Assembly: GCA_002309635.1 (NCBI GenBank)
Contig: DBXO01000015.1
Location: forward strand, 1,573-61,252
Direction: 5' to 3'
DNA: 59,680 nucleotides
From: Ruminococcus flavefaciens
GTDB lineage: Bacteria > Bacillota > Clostridia > Oscillospirales > Ruminococcaceae
The notes under the pieces are model-generated. The model saw only the letters and a list, made by a program, of their open reading frames with translations. It was not told the origin of the DNA and did not search any database. A program made the translations under genes and the position numbers. This document shows positions 38,206 through 46,347 of this stretch, in pieces (the first letter of the stretch is position 1; each line of letters opens with the position of its first letter).

Positions 38206-40551
38206 ATGACACTTAAGGAACTGAAAACAGGGGAGAGCGCCGTTGTTGAGACAGTGGGCGGAGACGGAGCTCTGCGGCAGCATTTCCTCGATATGGGCGT
38301 TATCCCGGGAGCCGAGGTGACTATGCTCAAGCTCGCTCCGATGGGCGACCCTATGGAGCTTCAGATACACGGATATTCCCTTACTCTGCGCCTTGCGGAC
38401 GCAGACAGGATAGGAGTTGTCCCGCTTAGCGAAAAAACTGCCGAGAGCAGTCAGAAGAAGAAAAAGCCCAGGAGCCACCACCCCGGTCTCGGCGAGGGCG
38501 GTATCTTCCACGCAAAGGGCGACGGAGACCCCCTCCCCGATGATGAACTGCTCACCTTTGCACTGGTGGGCAATCAGAACTGCGGCAAGACCACACTTTT
38601 CAACAGGCTCACAGGCTCCAATCAGCACGTCGGAAACTTCCCCGGAGTTACTGTCGACCGCAAGGACGGACCTATCAAGGGCTATCCCAATACCCTTGTG
38701 ACAGACCTCCCCGGTATCTACTCCATGTCGCCCTACAGCAGCGAGGAGATAGTATCGAGGAATTTCGTGCTCAACGATAAGCCGAGAGCTATAATAAACA
38801 TCGTGGACGCTACGAATATAGAGCGGAATCTTTACCTCACCATGCAGCTCCTTGAAATGAACATACCAATGGTTGTTGCATTGAACATGATGGACGAGGT
38901 CAGCGGAAACGGCGGTTCTGTGGATATAAACGCCATGGAACAGCTTCTCGGAGTACCTGTTGTACCCATTTCCGCCTCAAAGAACAAGGGCGTTGACGAG
39001 CTTATCGACCATGCTCTGCACATTGCCCACTATCAGGAGCGACCAGTACAGCAGGACCTGTGCGACGAGCGCCACAAGAACGGCGCGGTACACCGCTGCC
39101 TCCACGGCATAATCGCTCTTATAGATGACCATGCAGTCGGTGCGGGGATACCCGTAAGATTTGCTGCAAGCAAGCTCGTTGAGGGCGACAAGCTCATTCT
39201 CGGGCAGCTCGGACTTGATGAAAATGAAAAAGAGATGCTTGAGCATATCATAAGTCAGATGGAAAAGGAGCGCGGACTTGACAGGAGCGCGGCTGTAGCG
39301 GATATGCGATTTGCTTTTATACGCAGGATATGCGACGATACGGTCACAAAGCCTCACGAGAGCAGGGAAACTATCAGGAGCCGCAGGATAGACGGGTTCC
39401 TTACGGGAAAGTACACAGCTATACCCGCATTTATCGGTATAATGGTGCTTGTGTTCCTGCTTACCTTCAATGTTATCGGCGCATGGCTCCAGGGACTTCT
39501 CGAAAGGGGCGTGGAATGGCTTACGGGAGCAGCCGACAGTTTCCTTGTCAGGATCGGCATAAACGATACCATACACAGCCTTGTGACAGACGGTATATTT
39601 GCGGGCGTCGGCAGTGTTCTCAGCTTCCTGCCCGTTATAGTTACGCTTTTCTTCTTCCTGTCACTTCTTGAGGACAGCGGCTATATTGCCCGTGTAGCCT
39701 TTGTAATGGACAAACTCCTGCGAAAGATAGGACTTTCGGGCAGAAGCATAGTGCCGCTGCTCATCGGCTTCGGCTGTACTGTCCCTGCGGTAATGTCCAC
39801 GAGAACCCTGCCCAGCGAGAGGGACAGAAAGATGACCATACTTCTCACCCCGTTTGTGAGCTGTACCGCCAAGCTGCCTATCTACGCCTTTTTCGTAAGC
39901 GCGTTTTTCCCGAAGCGGGGAGGACTCATCATGGCGGGACTGTACATACTCGGCATACTCACTGGAATAATAACGGCTCTTTTGTACAGGAAGACCATAT
40001 TCCGCGGCGAAGCGGTGCCCTTTGTAATGGAGCTGCCGAATTACAGGATGCCCAGCTTCAAGAACGTTGTACAGCTTCTGTGGGAAAAGGCAAAGGATTT
40101 TTTGCAGCGTGCATTCTCCGTTATACTCATAGCTACGGTAGTTGTATGGTTCATGCAGAATTTCAGCTTTGACTTCAATATGGTCAAGGATTCGGAGGAC
40201 AGCATACTTGCAAGTATAGCAGGACTTTTTGAGCCTGTTTTCAGGCCTGTCGGTCTTGGCGACTGGAGGATAATCACATCGCTCATAACAGGCTTTATGG
40301 CAAAGGAAAGTGTGGTATCCACACTTGAGGTGCTTTTCGGCGGAAACGTGGAAGCAGCTCTTACGACTGCGGGAGCAGCAGCTCTGCTGGTATTCAGTCT
40401 GCTGTATACTCCCTGCGTTGCGGCGATCGCCGCTGTAAAACGTGAACTCGGAAAAAAATGGGCGTTCACCATGGTGATATTCCAGTGTACCGTAGCATGG
40501 TCGGCTGCCCTTGTGATAAGGCTCATATGCATGGCTTTGGGAGTGAACTGA
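38206..40551 (+). CDS. feoB: Ferrous iron transporter with fused FeoA domain (FeoA-FeoB)
   Basis: 781 residues. FeoA-type SH3-like domain (1-75) and a basic linker precede the FeoB G-domain: G1 G-N-Q-N-C-G-K-T (122-129), G3 D-L-P-G (167-170), G4 N-M-M-D (227-230). The membrane domain starts near residue 400 with about eight to ten helices and the usual Gate motifs (G-F-G-C-T-V-P-A, F-V-S-C-T-A-K-L-P). It imports Fe2+ driven by its GTPase. Most species encode FeoA separately. The Fur-like box upstream and the Cys-rich peptide downstream complete a compact Feo operon. Confidence 0.95.
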   Translation: MTLKELKTGESAVVETVGGDGALRQHFLDMGVIPGAEVTMLKLAPMGDPMELQIHGYSLTLRLADADRIGVVPLSEKTAESSQKKKKPRSHHPGLGEGGIFHAKGDGDPLPDDELLTFALVGNQNCGKTTLFNRLTGSNQHVGNFPGVTVDRKDGPIKGYPNTLVTDLPGIYSMSPYSSEEIVSRNFVLNDKPRAIINIVDATNIERNLYLTMQLLEMNIPMVVALNMMDEVSGNGGSVDINAMEQLLGVPVVPISASKNKGVDELIDHALHIAHYQERPVQQDLCDERHKNGAVHRCLHGIIALIDDHAVGAGIPVRFAASKLVEGDKLILGQLGLDENEKEMLEHIISQMEKERGLDRSAAVADMRFAFIRRICDDTVTKPHESRETIRSRRIDGFLTGKYTAIPAFIGIMVLVFLLTFNVIGAWLQGLLERGVEWLTGAADSFLVRIGINDTIHSLVTDGIFAGVGSVLSFLPVIVTLFFFLSLLEDSGYIARVAFVMDKLLRKIGLSGRSIVPLLIGFGCTVPAVMSTRTLPSERDRKMTILLTPFVSCTAKLPIYAFFVSAFFPKRGGLIMAGLYILGILTGIITALLYRKTIFRGEAVPFVMELPNYRMPSFKNVVQLLWEKAKDFLQRAFSVILIATVVVWFMQNFSFDFNMVKDSEDSILASIAGLFEPVFRPVGLGDWRIITSLITGFMAKESVVSTLEVLFGGNVEAALTTAGAAALLVFSLLYTPCVAAIAAVKRELGKKWAFTMVIFQCTVAWSAALVIRLICMALGVN

Positions 40552-40552
40552 A

Positions 40553-40696
40553 ATGAACATATATGATATAGTGATACTGCTCCTTGTGGTGGCAGGGCTT
40601 GTTCTTGCGGTGCGGAGCGTTATAAAGCAGAAGAAAAAGGGCGGCTGCTGCGGCAATTGCAGCTCCTGCCGCCGCTGCCTGAGAACTAAGAGCTGA
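40553..40696 (+). CDS. FeoB-associated Cys-rich membrane peptide
   Basis: 47 residues, too short for routine calling. One hydrophobic helix (about 5-24, V-I-L-L-L-V-V-A-G-L) is followed by a basic patch and a cysteine cluster, G-G-C-C-G-N-C-S-S-C-R-R-C. It begins one nucleotide after the feoB stop. Small proteins of exactly this design follow feoB in many Firmicutes and are thought to assist FeoB. Confident by context and composition. Confidence 0.85.
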   Translation: MNIYDIVILLLVVAGLVLAVRSVIKQKKKGGCCGNCSSCRRCLRTKS

Positions 40697-40763
40697 GAGT
40701 TCAGAGTTGAGAGCTGATTACTAACTGCTACAAAGTTAAATAAATAAAATATATTTATAACAC

Positions 40764-40792
40764 TTGCAATGAGCAGAAATATGTGTTAAAAT
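40764..40792 (+). promoter_or_regulatory. Promoter of tRNA-Arg(CCU)
   Basis: TTGCAA (40764-40769), 17-nt spacer, TAAAAT (40787-40792). Confidence 0.7.
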
Positions 40793-40805
40793 ATTATTTA
40801 GACTT

Positions 40806-40882
40806 GTCCCAATAGCTCAGTAGGATAGAGCGACTGCCTCCTAAGCAGTAGGCCGGAGGTTCGACTCCTCTTTGGGACGCCA
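40806..40882 (+). tRNA. tRNA-Arg, anticodon CCU
   Basis: Acceptor GTCCCAA with TTGGGAC, D-arm GCTC/GAGC, anticodon stem ACTGC/GCAGT with loop CTCCTAA (CCT anticodon), T-loop TTCGACT, discriminator G and encoded CCA. It reads AGG codons. Confidence 0.95.
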
Positions 40883-40884
40883 GC

Positions 40885-40917
40885 GCGGTTCAGCACAACT
40901 GAGCCGCCTTTTTGTTT
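40885..40917 (+). terminator. Terminator after tRNA-Arg(CCU)
   Basis: GCGGTTCAG-CACAA-CTGAGCCGC (40885-40907, one G-U pair) followed by CTTTTTGTTTT. Confidence 0.85.
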
Positions 40918-40991
40918 TGAGCAGTCAGCGTTAAGAGTTCACCGTAAATAAGCACTCAACTCTCATCTAATAACTAAAAAGGGGTGTAAAT

Positions 40992-42056
40992 ATGAACCAG
41001 CATACACGATTCAATCTTCCTATCTGCCTTGCAGTTGAGGAGGACGCTTTTTTCCATTCGGACGAGATAATCAGGCGCTATATCCCCGACATCATCGGTC
41101 AGAAGACAATAGTAGTGTCGGAGGAGTTCCTCATAGGTATCTACAGGGAGAAGATAACCGATATAAGCCGTGATTTCGGCAATGCCGAGATAGTTGCCAT
41201 GAAGAGCGCGAGCTTCGACGAGGCAGTAGCCATTGCGAAAAAGGTCTGCATTGAGGACATAAAGGTCATTATCGGCATAGGCGGCGGAAGAGTCCTCGAT
41301 ACAGCGAAATATGCCGCTCATATCAGCAAGGCAGTGTACATCTGCATGCCCACATCGCTGAGCAACGACTCCCTTGCTTCGCCCTTTTCGGTGCTGGAGA
41401 CTGTGGGAGCTGCACGAAAGACCATTTCCTGCAAGATACCTACGGCAATAATAGTTGACACGAATATGATAATCAATGCTCCCGAGGGTCAGACACTGTC
41501 GGGAATAGGAGATACCATAGCAAAGCACACGGCTCTCTACGACTGGAAGCTTTCCGCGGCAAAGACAGGCACCCAGGTGGACGACTTCGCCTATGCCCTC
41601 AGTAGAATGAGCTACGATTCGGTCTATCACTGCGACGAAAAGAACATGAAGAGCCGCGTTTTCATAAGGATACTTTCAAGAGCCCTCGTCATGGGCGGAC
41701 TTGCCATGGAGATAGCAGGCTCGTCCCGTCCCTGCAGCGGCAGCGAGCACCTTTTTGCCCATGCTATCGAGGAATACTACCCCGATATCAAAATATCCCA
41801 CGGTATGGGAGTTGCACTGGGAACTATTCCAGCATGCATTTTTCAGGGGCAGGACATAAAGGGACTGCTGGACTTTTTCCACACCTACGGTCTTGACGTA
41901 AATCCAGTGTCCTACGGCATAACAGAGGATATGTTTGCCGATATATGGCTGAAAGCAAGGACGGTAAGAGCAGGAAGGATAACCGTTCTGGACGAAATAA
42001 AGCACGACAGGGCACAGCTTGACGAAATATACGCAAGAATGGTGGAGGGAAAATGA
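40992..42056 (+). CDS. sn-Glycerol-1-phosphate dehydrogenase-like (AraM/EgsA) protein
   Basis: 354 residues. Nucleotide loop G-I-G-G-G (95-99), P-T-S-L-S-N-D-S-L-A-S-P, G-I-G-D (Asp174), S-R-P-C-S-G-S-E-H (His253) and S-H-G-M-G-V-A-L-G-T (His270). Asp174, His253 and His270 line up with the metal ligands of G1P dehydrogenases. The enzyme reduces dihydroxyacetone phosphate to glycerol-1-phosphate, the archaeal-type enantiomer, also used in some bacteria for heptaprenylglycerol lipids or capsule units. A HAD phosphatase starts inside its stop region (ATGA), so the two likely act in series. Confidence 0.82.
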   Translation: MNQHTRFNLPICLAVEEDAFFHSDEIIRRYIPDIIGQKTIVVSEEFLIGIYREKITDISRDFGNAEIVAMKSASFDEAVAIAKKVCIEDIKVIIGIGGGRVLDTAKYAAHISKAVYICMPTSLSNDSLASPFSVLETVGAARKTISCKIPTAIIVDTNMIINAPEGQTLSGIGDTIAKHTALYDWKLSAAKTGTQVDDFAYALSRMSYDSVYHCDEKNMKSRVFIRILSRALVMGGLAMEIAGSSRPCSGSEHLFAHAIEEYYPDIKISHGMGVALGTIPACIFQGQDIKGLLDFFHTYGLDVNPVSYGITEDMFADIWLKARTVRAGRITVLDEIKHDRAQLDEIYARMVEGK

Positions 42057-42694
42057 AAACAGGACTTATATTCGATATGGACGGAACTCTTTGGGACTCG
42101 TCCGCAAACGTAGCGGCTTCGTGGACTGAAAAGGTCAGGCAGCTTGGCTACGACCGCCCCGAAATAACCAAAGAGGACATAATGGGCGTCATGGGGCTGA
42201 CCATGGACAGGATAGCTGATATCCTCTTCGGCGATCTGCCGGAGGAGGAGCGCTACGACCTCCTTCAGAAGTGCGGCGAGTATGAGAACGAGTACCTCCT
42301 GAAACACGGGGGAGTCCTCTATCCCGACCTTGAAAAGACCTTGAAGCTCCTCAGCAGAAAGTACTCCCTTTACATAGTCAGCAACTGTCAGAGCGGCTAT
42401 ATAGAGGCGTTCCTTGAGCATTACGGCTTCGGGAAGTACTTTGAGGACATCGAGTGCTACGGCAACAACCTGAAGGGAAAGGGCGAAAACATAGCGCTGC
42501 TTGCAAAGCGCAACGGACTTGAAAGAGCCTGGTATGTAGGGGATATACAGGGCGACTACGACGCCACTATGGAGGCAGGGCTGGAGTTTATCCATGCCGC
42601 CTACGGCTTCGGGAAAATAGCTCAGAAAACACCTAAGCTCAGGAAATTCAGCGAACTCCCCGAGCTTATGGAATGCATAATTAATAATGCGTGA
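42053..42694 (+). CDS. HAD-superfamily phosphatase
   Basis: 213 residues. HAD motif I is D-M-D-G-T-L (Asp8, Asp10), a helical cap follows, motif II is I-V-S-N-C, and motif IV is V-G-D-I-Q-G-D-Y. It looks like a phosphoglycolate-phosphatase-type enzyme (Cap C1). Its ATG overlaps the stop of the G1P-dehydrogenase gene by 4 nt, suggesting translational coupling and a shared pathway, possibly dephosphorylating a glycerol phosphate. The actual substrate is inferred from context only. Confidence 0.87.
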   Translation: MKTGLIFDMDGTLWDSSANVAASWTEKVRQLGYDRPEITKEDIMGVMGLTMDRIADILFGDLPEEERYDLLQKCGEYENEYLLKHGGVLYPDLEKTLKLLSRKYSLYIVSNCQSGYIEAFLEHYGFGKYFEDIECYGNNLKGKGENIALLAKRNGLERAWYVGDIQGDYDATMEAGLEFIHAAYGFGKIAQKTPKLRKFSELPELMECIINNA

Positions 42695-42704
42695 TTATTA
42701 CCGG

Positions 42705-42735
42705 AACAAGGGACGGATCTTATCCGCCCCTTGTT
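42705..42735. terminator. Bidirectional terminator overlapping a stop codon
   Basis: AACAAGGG-A-CGGAT (42705-42718) pairs with ATCCG-C-CCCTTGTT (42722-42735). The stem includes the last bases of the Fe-ADH gene. Confidence 0.75.
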
Positions 42736-43807
42736 AATCGCTGATAAGATCCGCCATAACGGCAGGCGTCACTTCGTAGGGGCAGAGCGCAAGCTTTGCC
42801 TTATTTTTTAGTACACTTTCGGCTGAATGTTCAAGCAGCTCCCTGTCACATGAAACAGGAGCAAGAGCGGCTATGAACTCTCCCATTTCGTCCGTATCCG
42901 TGAATCCTGCGGCGCTGAGGACTGCGTTCCTGCGCTCTTTTTCCGCGTATTTCAGGTACTTGCCCTGAAAGGCTCCCACAGCTGCACCGTGAGGTATGCC
43001 TGCGCTGTAGGTGAGCATATAGCTCAGGGAGTGGGGGATAGTGGTTCCCGTCTGAGCAATGGATATCCCTGCCAAAGCCGCAGTGTCCATGAGAAGCTGC
43101 GCCCCTCCGACGGTGAGCACTTCAGTCCCGTCGATATACGGGCGGCACTTTTTCCAGCAGCTTAGCCCGGAAAATACCGACATATCACTGTATATGTCAG
43201 CTGTAGTATTTATGGCGCTCTCCACAAGATGGGCAAGAGCGTCGATCGCAGTATTCACTATTATCTTCCGCGGGGCATTCAGCAGATACTTTCCGTCGAT
43301 AAGTGCTATATCTGGGAATATTTTATGCTTTGCCGAGACCTTTGTTTTCATATCATGACGGGTCAGCACTGCAACTCCCGTGACCTCGGAGCCCGTACCG
43401 CATGTAGTCGGCACCGCTGCCAGGGGGAGTGCCTCTGCAGGGATGGTCGTGTACAGAAAATCCCACGGCTTTTCCCTGTTTTTTATCATGAGAGCAGCAG
43501 CCTTTGCAGCGTCAAGGGGAGAGCCGCCGCCGATACCGATAACGAAGTCGGCTCCGCATTCAAGCCCCGTACTGCGGGCATCCATAACCGTTTCCACGGA
43601 GGGATTCTCCTCAACACTGTCGAAAACCGTATATTTTACTGAGTGCTTTTTCAGAGCAGATATAACGTCATCGAGTGAGCTGTTGAGCTTTGAGGAGCTC
43701 TTTCCTGTTATTATAAGCGCATGAGAGCCGAGTGCGGCAAGCTCCGCGGAATGCTTCTCAATGCAGTTCTTTTCGCTGAAAACTCTGGTAGGCATATAGT
43801 ATTTCAT
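42734..43807 (-). CDS. Iron-containing alcohol dehydrogenase
   Basis: 357 residues. NAD(P) loop G-G-G-S (93-96) and the metal set Asp189, His193 (D-A-L-A-H), His259 (I-P-H-S) and His273 (I-P-H-G) are all intact. Type III alcohol dehydrogenases reduce aldehydes or ketones with NAD(P)H, here probably in fermentative alcohol formation. Substrate could be ethanol, butanol, lactaldehyde or a polyol. It has a perfect consensus promoter at 43852. Confidence 0.92.
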   Translation of the reverse strand: MKYYMPTRVFSEKNCIEKHSAELAALGSHALIITGKSSSKLNSSLDDVISALKKHSVKYTVFDSVEENPSVETVMDARSTGLECGADFVIGIGGGSPLDAAKAAALMIKNREKPWDFLYTTIPAEALPLAAVPTTCGTGSEVTGVAVLTRHDMKTKVSAKHKIFPDIALIDGKYLLNAPRKIIVNTAIDALAHLVESAINTTADIYSDMSVFSGLSCWKKCRPYIDGTEVLTVGGAQLLMDTAALAGISIAQTGTTIPHSLSYMLTYSAGIPHGAAVGAFQGKYLKYAEKERRNAVLSAAGFTDTDEMGEFIAALAPVSCDRELLEHSAESVLKNKAKLALCPYEVTPAVMADLISD

Positions 43808-43851
43808 GGTATATCGTCTCCTTCGGGTATTTTACGTAAAGCGACAAAAAT

Positions 43852-43880
43852 ATTATATACCCGTGAGACTGCATTGTCAA
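43852..43880 (-). promoter_or_regulatory. Perfect consensus promoter of the Fe-ADH gene
   Basis: Minus strand: TTGACA (43880-43875), 17-nt spacer, TATAAT (43857-43852). Confidence 0.88.
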
Positions 43881-43945
43881 TACGGGGCTTTTTTGACAGC
43901 CGGAGCTGAATTCAGACTAAATCTTGCTGAATTTTGCAAAAGAAC

Positions 43946-43974
43946 TTGACATTTCGGCTCTGTGGGTATATAAT
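43946..43974 (+). promoter_or_regulatory. Perfect consensus promoter of the NUDIX gene
   Basis: TTGACA (43946-43951), 17-nt spacer, TATAAT (43969-43974). Confidence 0.88.
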
Positions 43975-44025
43975 AAATACCGCGGAATAAAGGCGTTTTA
44001 AGGGAATTTTGTATAGGAGATAAAT

Positions 44026-44817
44026 ATGGAAGATGTAGAGATTTTTCTTAGCAGGCTCGCGGCTGACGATAAGCTTTACAGCGAAACTGCCAAAAAACTG
44101 GGCTGCCCCGATATAACAGACAGGTTCACACTTGCGGGAGCTGTTGCTGAAAAGGGCTCGCCTGCGTCATATAAGATATATATTTCCGACGAGGACGTGC
44201 AGAACGGCACCATTGACGAGATGAAGTCGGTATTTGCGGAAGCGGCTGAGAACGACAAGGATATAAGCGTTGAGTTTATTTCCGACGAGTTCCTAAATAT
44301 CATCGACGACAGAGCAAGGATCACAGCCGAGAGCAAGCCGAGGTCACTGGTACACAGGGACGGAGAGCTTCACCCAACAGTGCATATTTGGATGATAAAG
44401 CGCCGCGATATGGGCGTATTCGTGCTTTTGCAGAAGCGCTCCCATGAAAAGGAGATAAATCCCGACTGCTACGACGTGTCGGCAGCAGGCCATGTATCGC
44501 AGGGGGACGAGTTCCGCTACACTGCCCTCAAGGAAGTGCGCGAGGAGCTCGGACTTGATATAGAACGCAGCAAGCTTGAGTTCATAGGTCTCAAAAGAGC
44601 GGAGTACTCCAAGGGAGATATCCGCGACAATGAGCTCGTGGCAGTATACATATGCCGTGAGAGCATAAATATCGAGGATCTCACTCTCCAGTCATCGGAG
44701 GTATCAGAGGTATGCTGGGCAGAGATAGACGAGCTGCTCTCCATAATGAAGTATGAGGATATACCCAACTGCATATCGCTTGAAGAGCTTGATATGATAA
44801 AAAAAGCAGTTTTCTGA
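44026..44817 (+). CDS. NUDIX hydrolase with unassigned N-terminal domain
   Basis: 263 residues. The first 95 form an unrecognised alpha/beta domain. From about 105 the chain is an IPP-isomerase/YfcD-like NUDIX domain: S-L-V-H-R-D-G-E-L-H-P-T-V-H-I-W, then the NUDIX box at 155-177 (G-H-V-S-Q-G-D, K-E-V-R-E-E-L-G-L). Position 7 of the box is Asp, not Glu, and the first Arg is Lys; the E-E pair is intact. It probably cleaves a nucleoside-diphosphate-linked substrate. RBS ATAGGAG. Confidence 0.85.
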   Translation: MEDVEIFLSRLAADDKLYSETAKKLGCPDITDRFTLAGAVAEKGSPASYKIYISDEDVQNGTIDEMKSVFAEAAENDKDISVEFISDEFLNIIDDRARITAESKPRSLVHRDGELHPTVHIWMIKRRDMGVFVLLQKRSHEKEINPDCYDVSAAGHVSQGDEFRYTALKEVREELGLDIERSKLEFIGLKRAEYSKGDIRDNELVAVYICRESINIEDLTLQSSEVSEVCWAEIDELLSIMKYEDIPNCISLEELDMIKKAVF

Positions 44818-44826
44818 CGATAATAA

Positions 44827-44852
44827 AAAGGCTTCCGTTTAAGGAAGCCTTT
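44827..44852. terminator. Bidirectional terminator
   Basis: AAAGGCTTCC-GTTTAA-GGAAGCCTTT (44827-44852) between convergent genes. Confidence 0.85.
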
Positions 44853-44862
44853 TCTGTTTCAT

Positions 44863-45615
44863 TTATTCAGTTGCCGCTGCGGGAGCGGGAGCTGTTTCAC
44901 CGCCTGATGAAGCGCTGCCTGACGCACCACTGTTCGAGCTGCCGCCCGTATCAGGGGGAGTTACTGCGGGAGAGTCGCCGCCTGTTGATGAACCGCCGCT
45001 GCCTGAGCCGTTATCGGGAGGAGTTACAGGTGTTTCGGTACCTGCGGAACTGCCGCCGCCCGAGCTGCCTTCAGTAGGAGCGGGAGTACTGCCGCCTGCT
45101 GCCGTGGTAACTACAGCACCGCTGCCTGAACCGCCGTTTGAGGCTGTACCCGTAACAGTGCCGCTGCCCGAGCTGCCGCCTGCGCCTGTTGTGACCCTGG
45201 CGCTGCTGCCGCCGACTGTTGTAGCAGTGGTCTTGGTGGTGGGAACGAAGTATTCATTCGGATAAACACCTGTGGGTATCCTCTGGTCAATGAAGTATCC
45301 CGAACCCGAGGTCACCTTTATGGTATAATTTGTTCTTGTAGTTTTTGAGACCGTGGTAGTGGTGCGTGTCGCCTTGACTACCTTGATATCGTTTAAAGTA
45401 GTTGTAACGTTTGTCGTAACAGTTGTTGCAGTATTGTCTCCCCTGATCATCTTTTCACGTCCGAAGCTGGAAATTACCTTTTCCGAAGGAGTTACGGGGA
45501 AAAAGACGAAGAAAGTGAGGATAGCCGCTGCAAGGGCAATGAAACAGCCACACGAAACAATGGTGATTTTGGTGGATTTTTTCAGATTACTGAAAAAGCC
45601 GTTTCCTTTACTCAT
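44863..45615 (-). CDS. Membrane-anchored Gly/Ser/Thr-rich surface protein
   Basis: 250 residues from ATG 45615; a GTG four codons earlier has no room for a ribosome site. One signal anchor (about 20-40, V-S-C-G-C-F-I-A-L-A-A-A-I-L). A Thr-rich segment follows, then a small ordered patch (Y-F-I-D-Q-R-I-P-T-G-V-Y-P-N-E-Y-F), then about 115 residues of Gly/Ser/Thr/Pro repeats ending in A-P-A-P-A-A-A-T-E. This looks like a cell-wall-spanning stalk with one small motif. No sortase signal. Function unknown. Confidence 0.62.
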   Translation of the reverse strand: MSKGNGFFSNLKKSTKITIVSCGCFIALAAAILTFFVFFPVTPSEKVISSFGREKMIRGDNTATTVTTNVTTTLNDIKVVKATRTTTTVSKTTRTNYTIKVTSGSGYFIDQRIPTGVYPNEYFVPTTKTTATTVGGSSARVTTGAGGSSGSGTVTGTASNGGSGSGAVVTTAAGGSTPAPTEGSSGGGSSAGTETPVTPPDNGSGSGGSSTGGDSPAVTPPDTGGSSNSGASGSASSGGETAPAPAAATE

Positions 45616-45747
45616 TATAATAAACACACTCCTGTATCATAGATATTTTTATTATACTATAAATGTCGGAAAAAGTCAAGCAGAAGAGAAAAAAATGAGC
45701 CGCTGGTCATTAGCAGTGCAGTTATGCTCTATGTACCGTGCTTCTGA

Positions 45748-45776
45748 TTGACATTCGGCGGCAGAGGTGTTATAAT
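45748..45776 (+). promoter_or_regulatory. Perfect consensus promoter of the GNAT gene
   Basis: TTGACA (45748-45753), 17-nt spacer, TATAAT (45771-45776). Confidence 0.88.
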
Positions 45777-45811
45777 AACAGAAAGTCAGTTTTTTATGAA
45801 AGGAAATGCCG

Positions 45812-46267
45812 ATGATAGTACAGATAGAGGATAAAAACGAGAAAAGAGCAATAGCACGCAGGATACTTGAAGCCCTGAGAGAATGGTTCGAGGTCGATGA
45901 AAGCAGGGAGCAGTATATATCCGAATGCGCCGACTGGCTTTTCTGGGCGGCAAAGAAGGACGGAGAATATGCAGGCTTTATCTGCCTTAAGGAGACAGGC
46001 AGGGATACTGTTGAGCTTGCTGTAATGGGAGTGCTCAAATCGTGCCACCGCAGCGGCATAGGCAGGGAACTTGTTGAAAAAGCCAGGGAAGCCGCACGCT
46101 CTGCAGGCTATTCGTTCATGCAGGTGAAAACGGTACAAATGGGAAAATATGAGGATTACGACAGGACGAACCTGTTCTATCTCGGCTGCGGATTCAAGGA
46201 ATTCGAGGTATTCCCGCTGTACTGGGATGAGGACAACCCGTGTCAGATATATGTCATGGCTCTGTGA
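45812..46267 (+). CDS. GNAT-family N-acetyltransferase
   Basis: 151 residues from ATG 45812, preferred over ATG 45806 because AAAGGAA ends right before the latter. Acetyl-CoA loop C-H-R-S-G-I-G-R-E-L-V near residue 75, preceded by the beta4 strand V-E-L-A-V-M-G-V. The C-terminal N-L-F-Y-L-G-C-G-F motif is typical. Likely a small-molecule acetyltransferase; substrate unknown. Confidence 0.88.
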   Translation: MIVQIEDKNEKRAIARRILEALREWFEVDESREQYISECADWLFWAAKKDGEYAGFICLKETGRDTVELAVMGVLKSCHRSGIGRELVEKAREAARSAGYSFMQVKTVQMGKYEDYDRTNLFYLGCGFKEFEVFPLYWDEDNPCQIYVMAL

Positions 46268-46273
46268 CGAAAA

Positions 46274-46304
46274 CAGCCTTTCCATATGGAAAGGCTGCTT
46301 TTTT
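46274..46304 (+). terminator. Terminator after the GNAT gene
   Basis: CAGCCTTTCC-ATAT-GGAAAGGCTG (46274-46297) followed by CTTTTTTAT. Confidence 0.88.
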
Positions 46305-46347
46305 ATGTTCGGTATTGCTTAGTACTTAGCCGTCAGGTCGTCAATGC

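Noticed and set aside
39661..40656. 331-residue minus-strand ORF opposite feoB
   Set aside because: Antisense to the FeoB membrane domain; no known motif, Ser/Tyr/His-rich noise.
44863..45615. CRISPR-like or tandem DNA repeat in the Gly/Ser-rich region
   Set aside because: Repetition is at codon and composition level with no regular repeat-spacer period. No CRISPR array was seen anywhere in the window.
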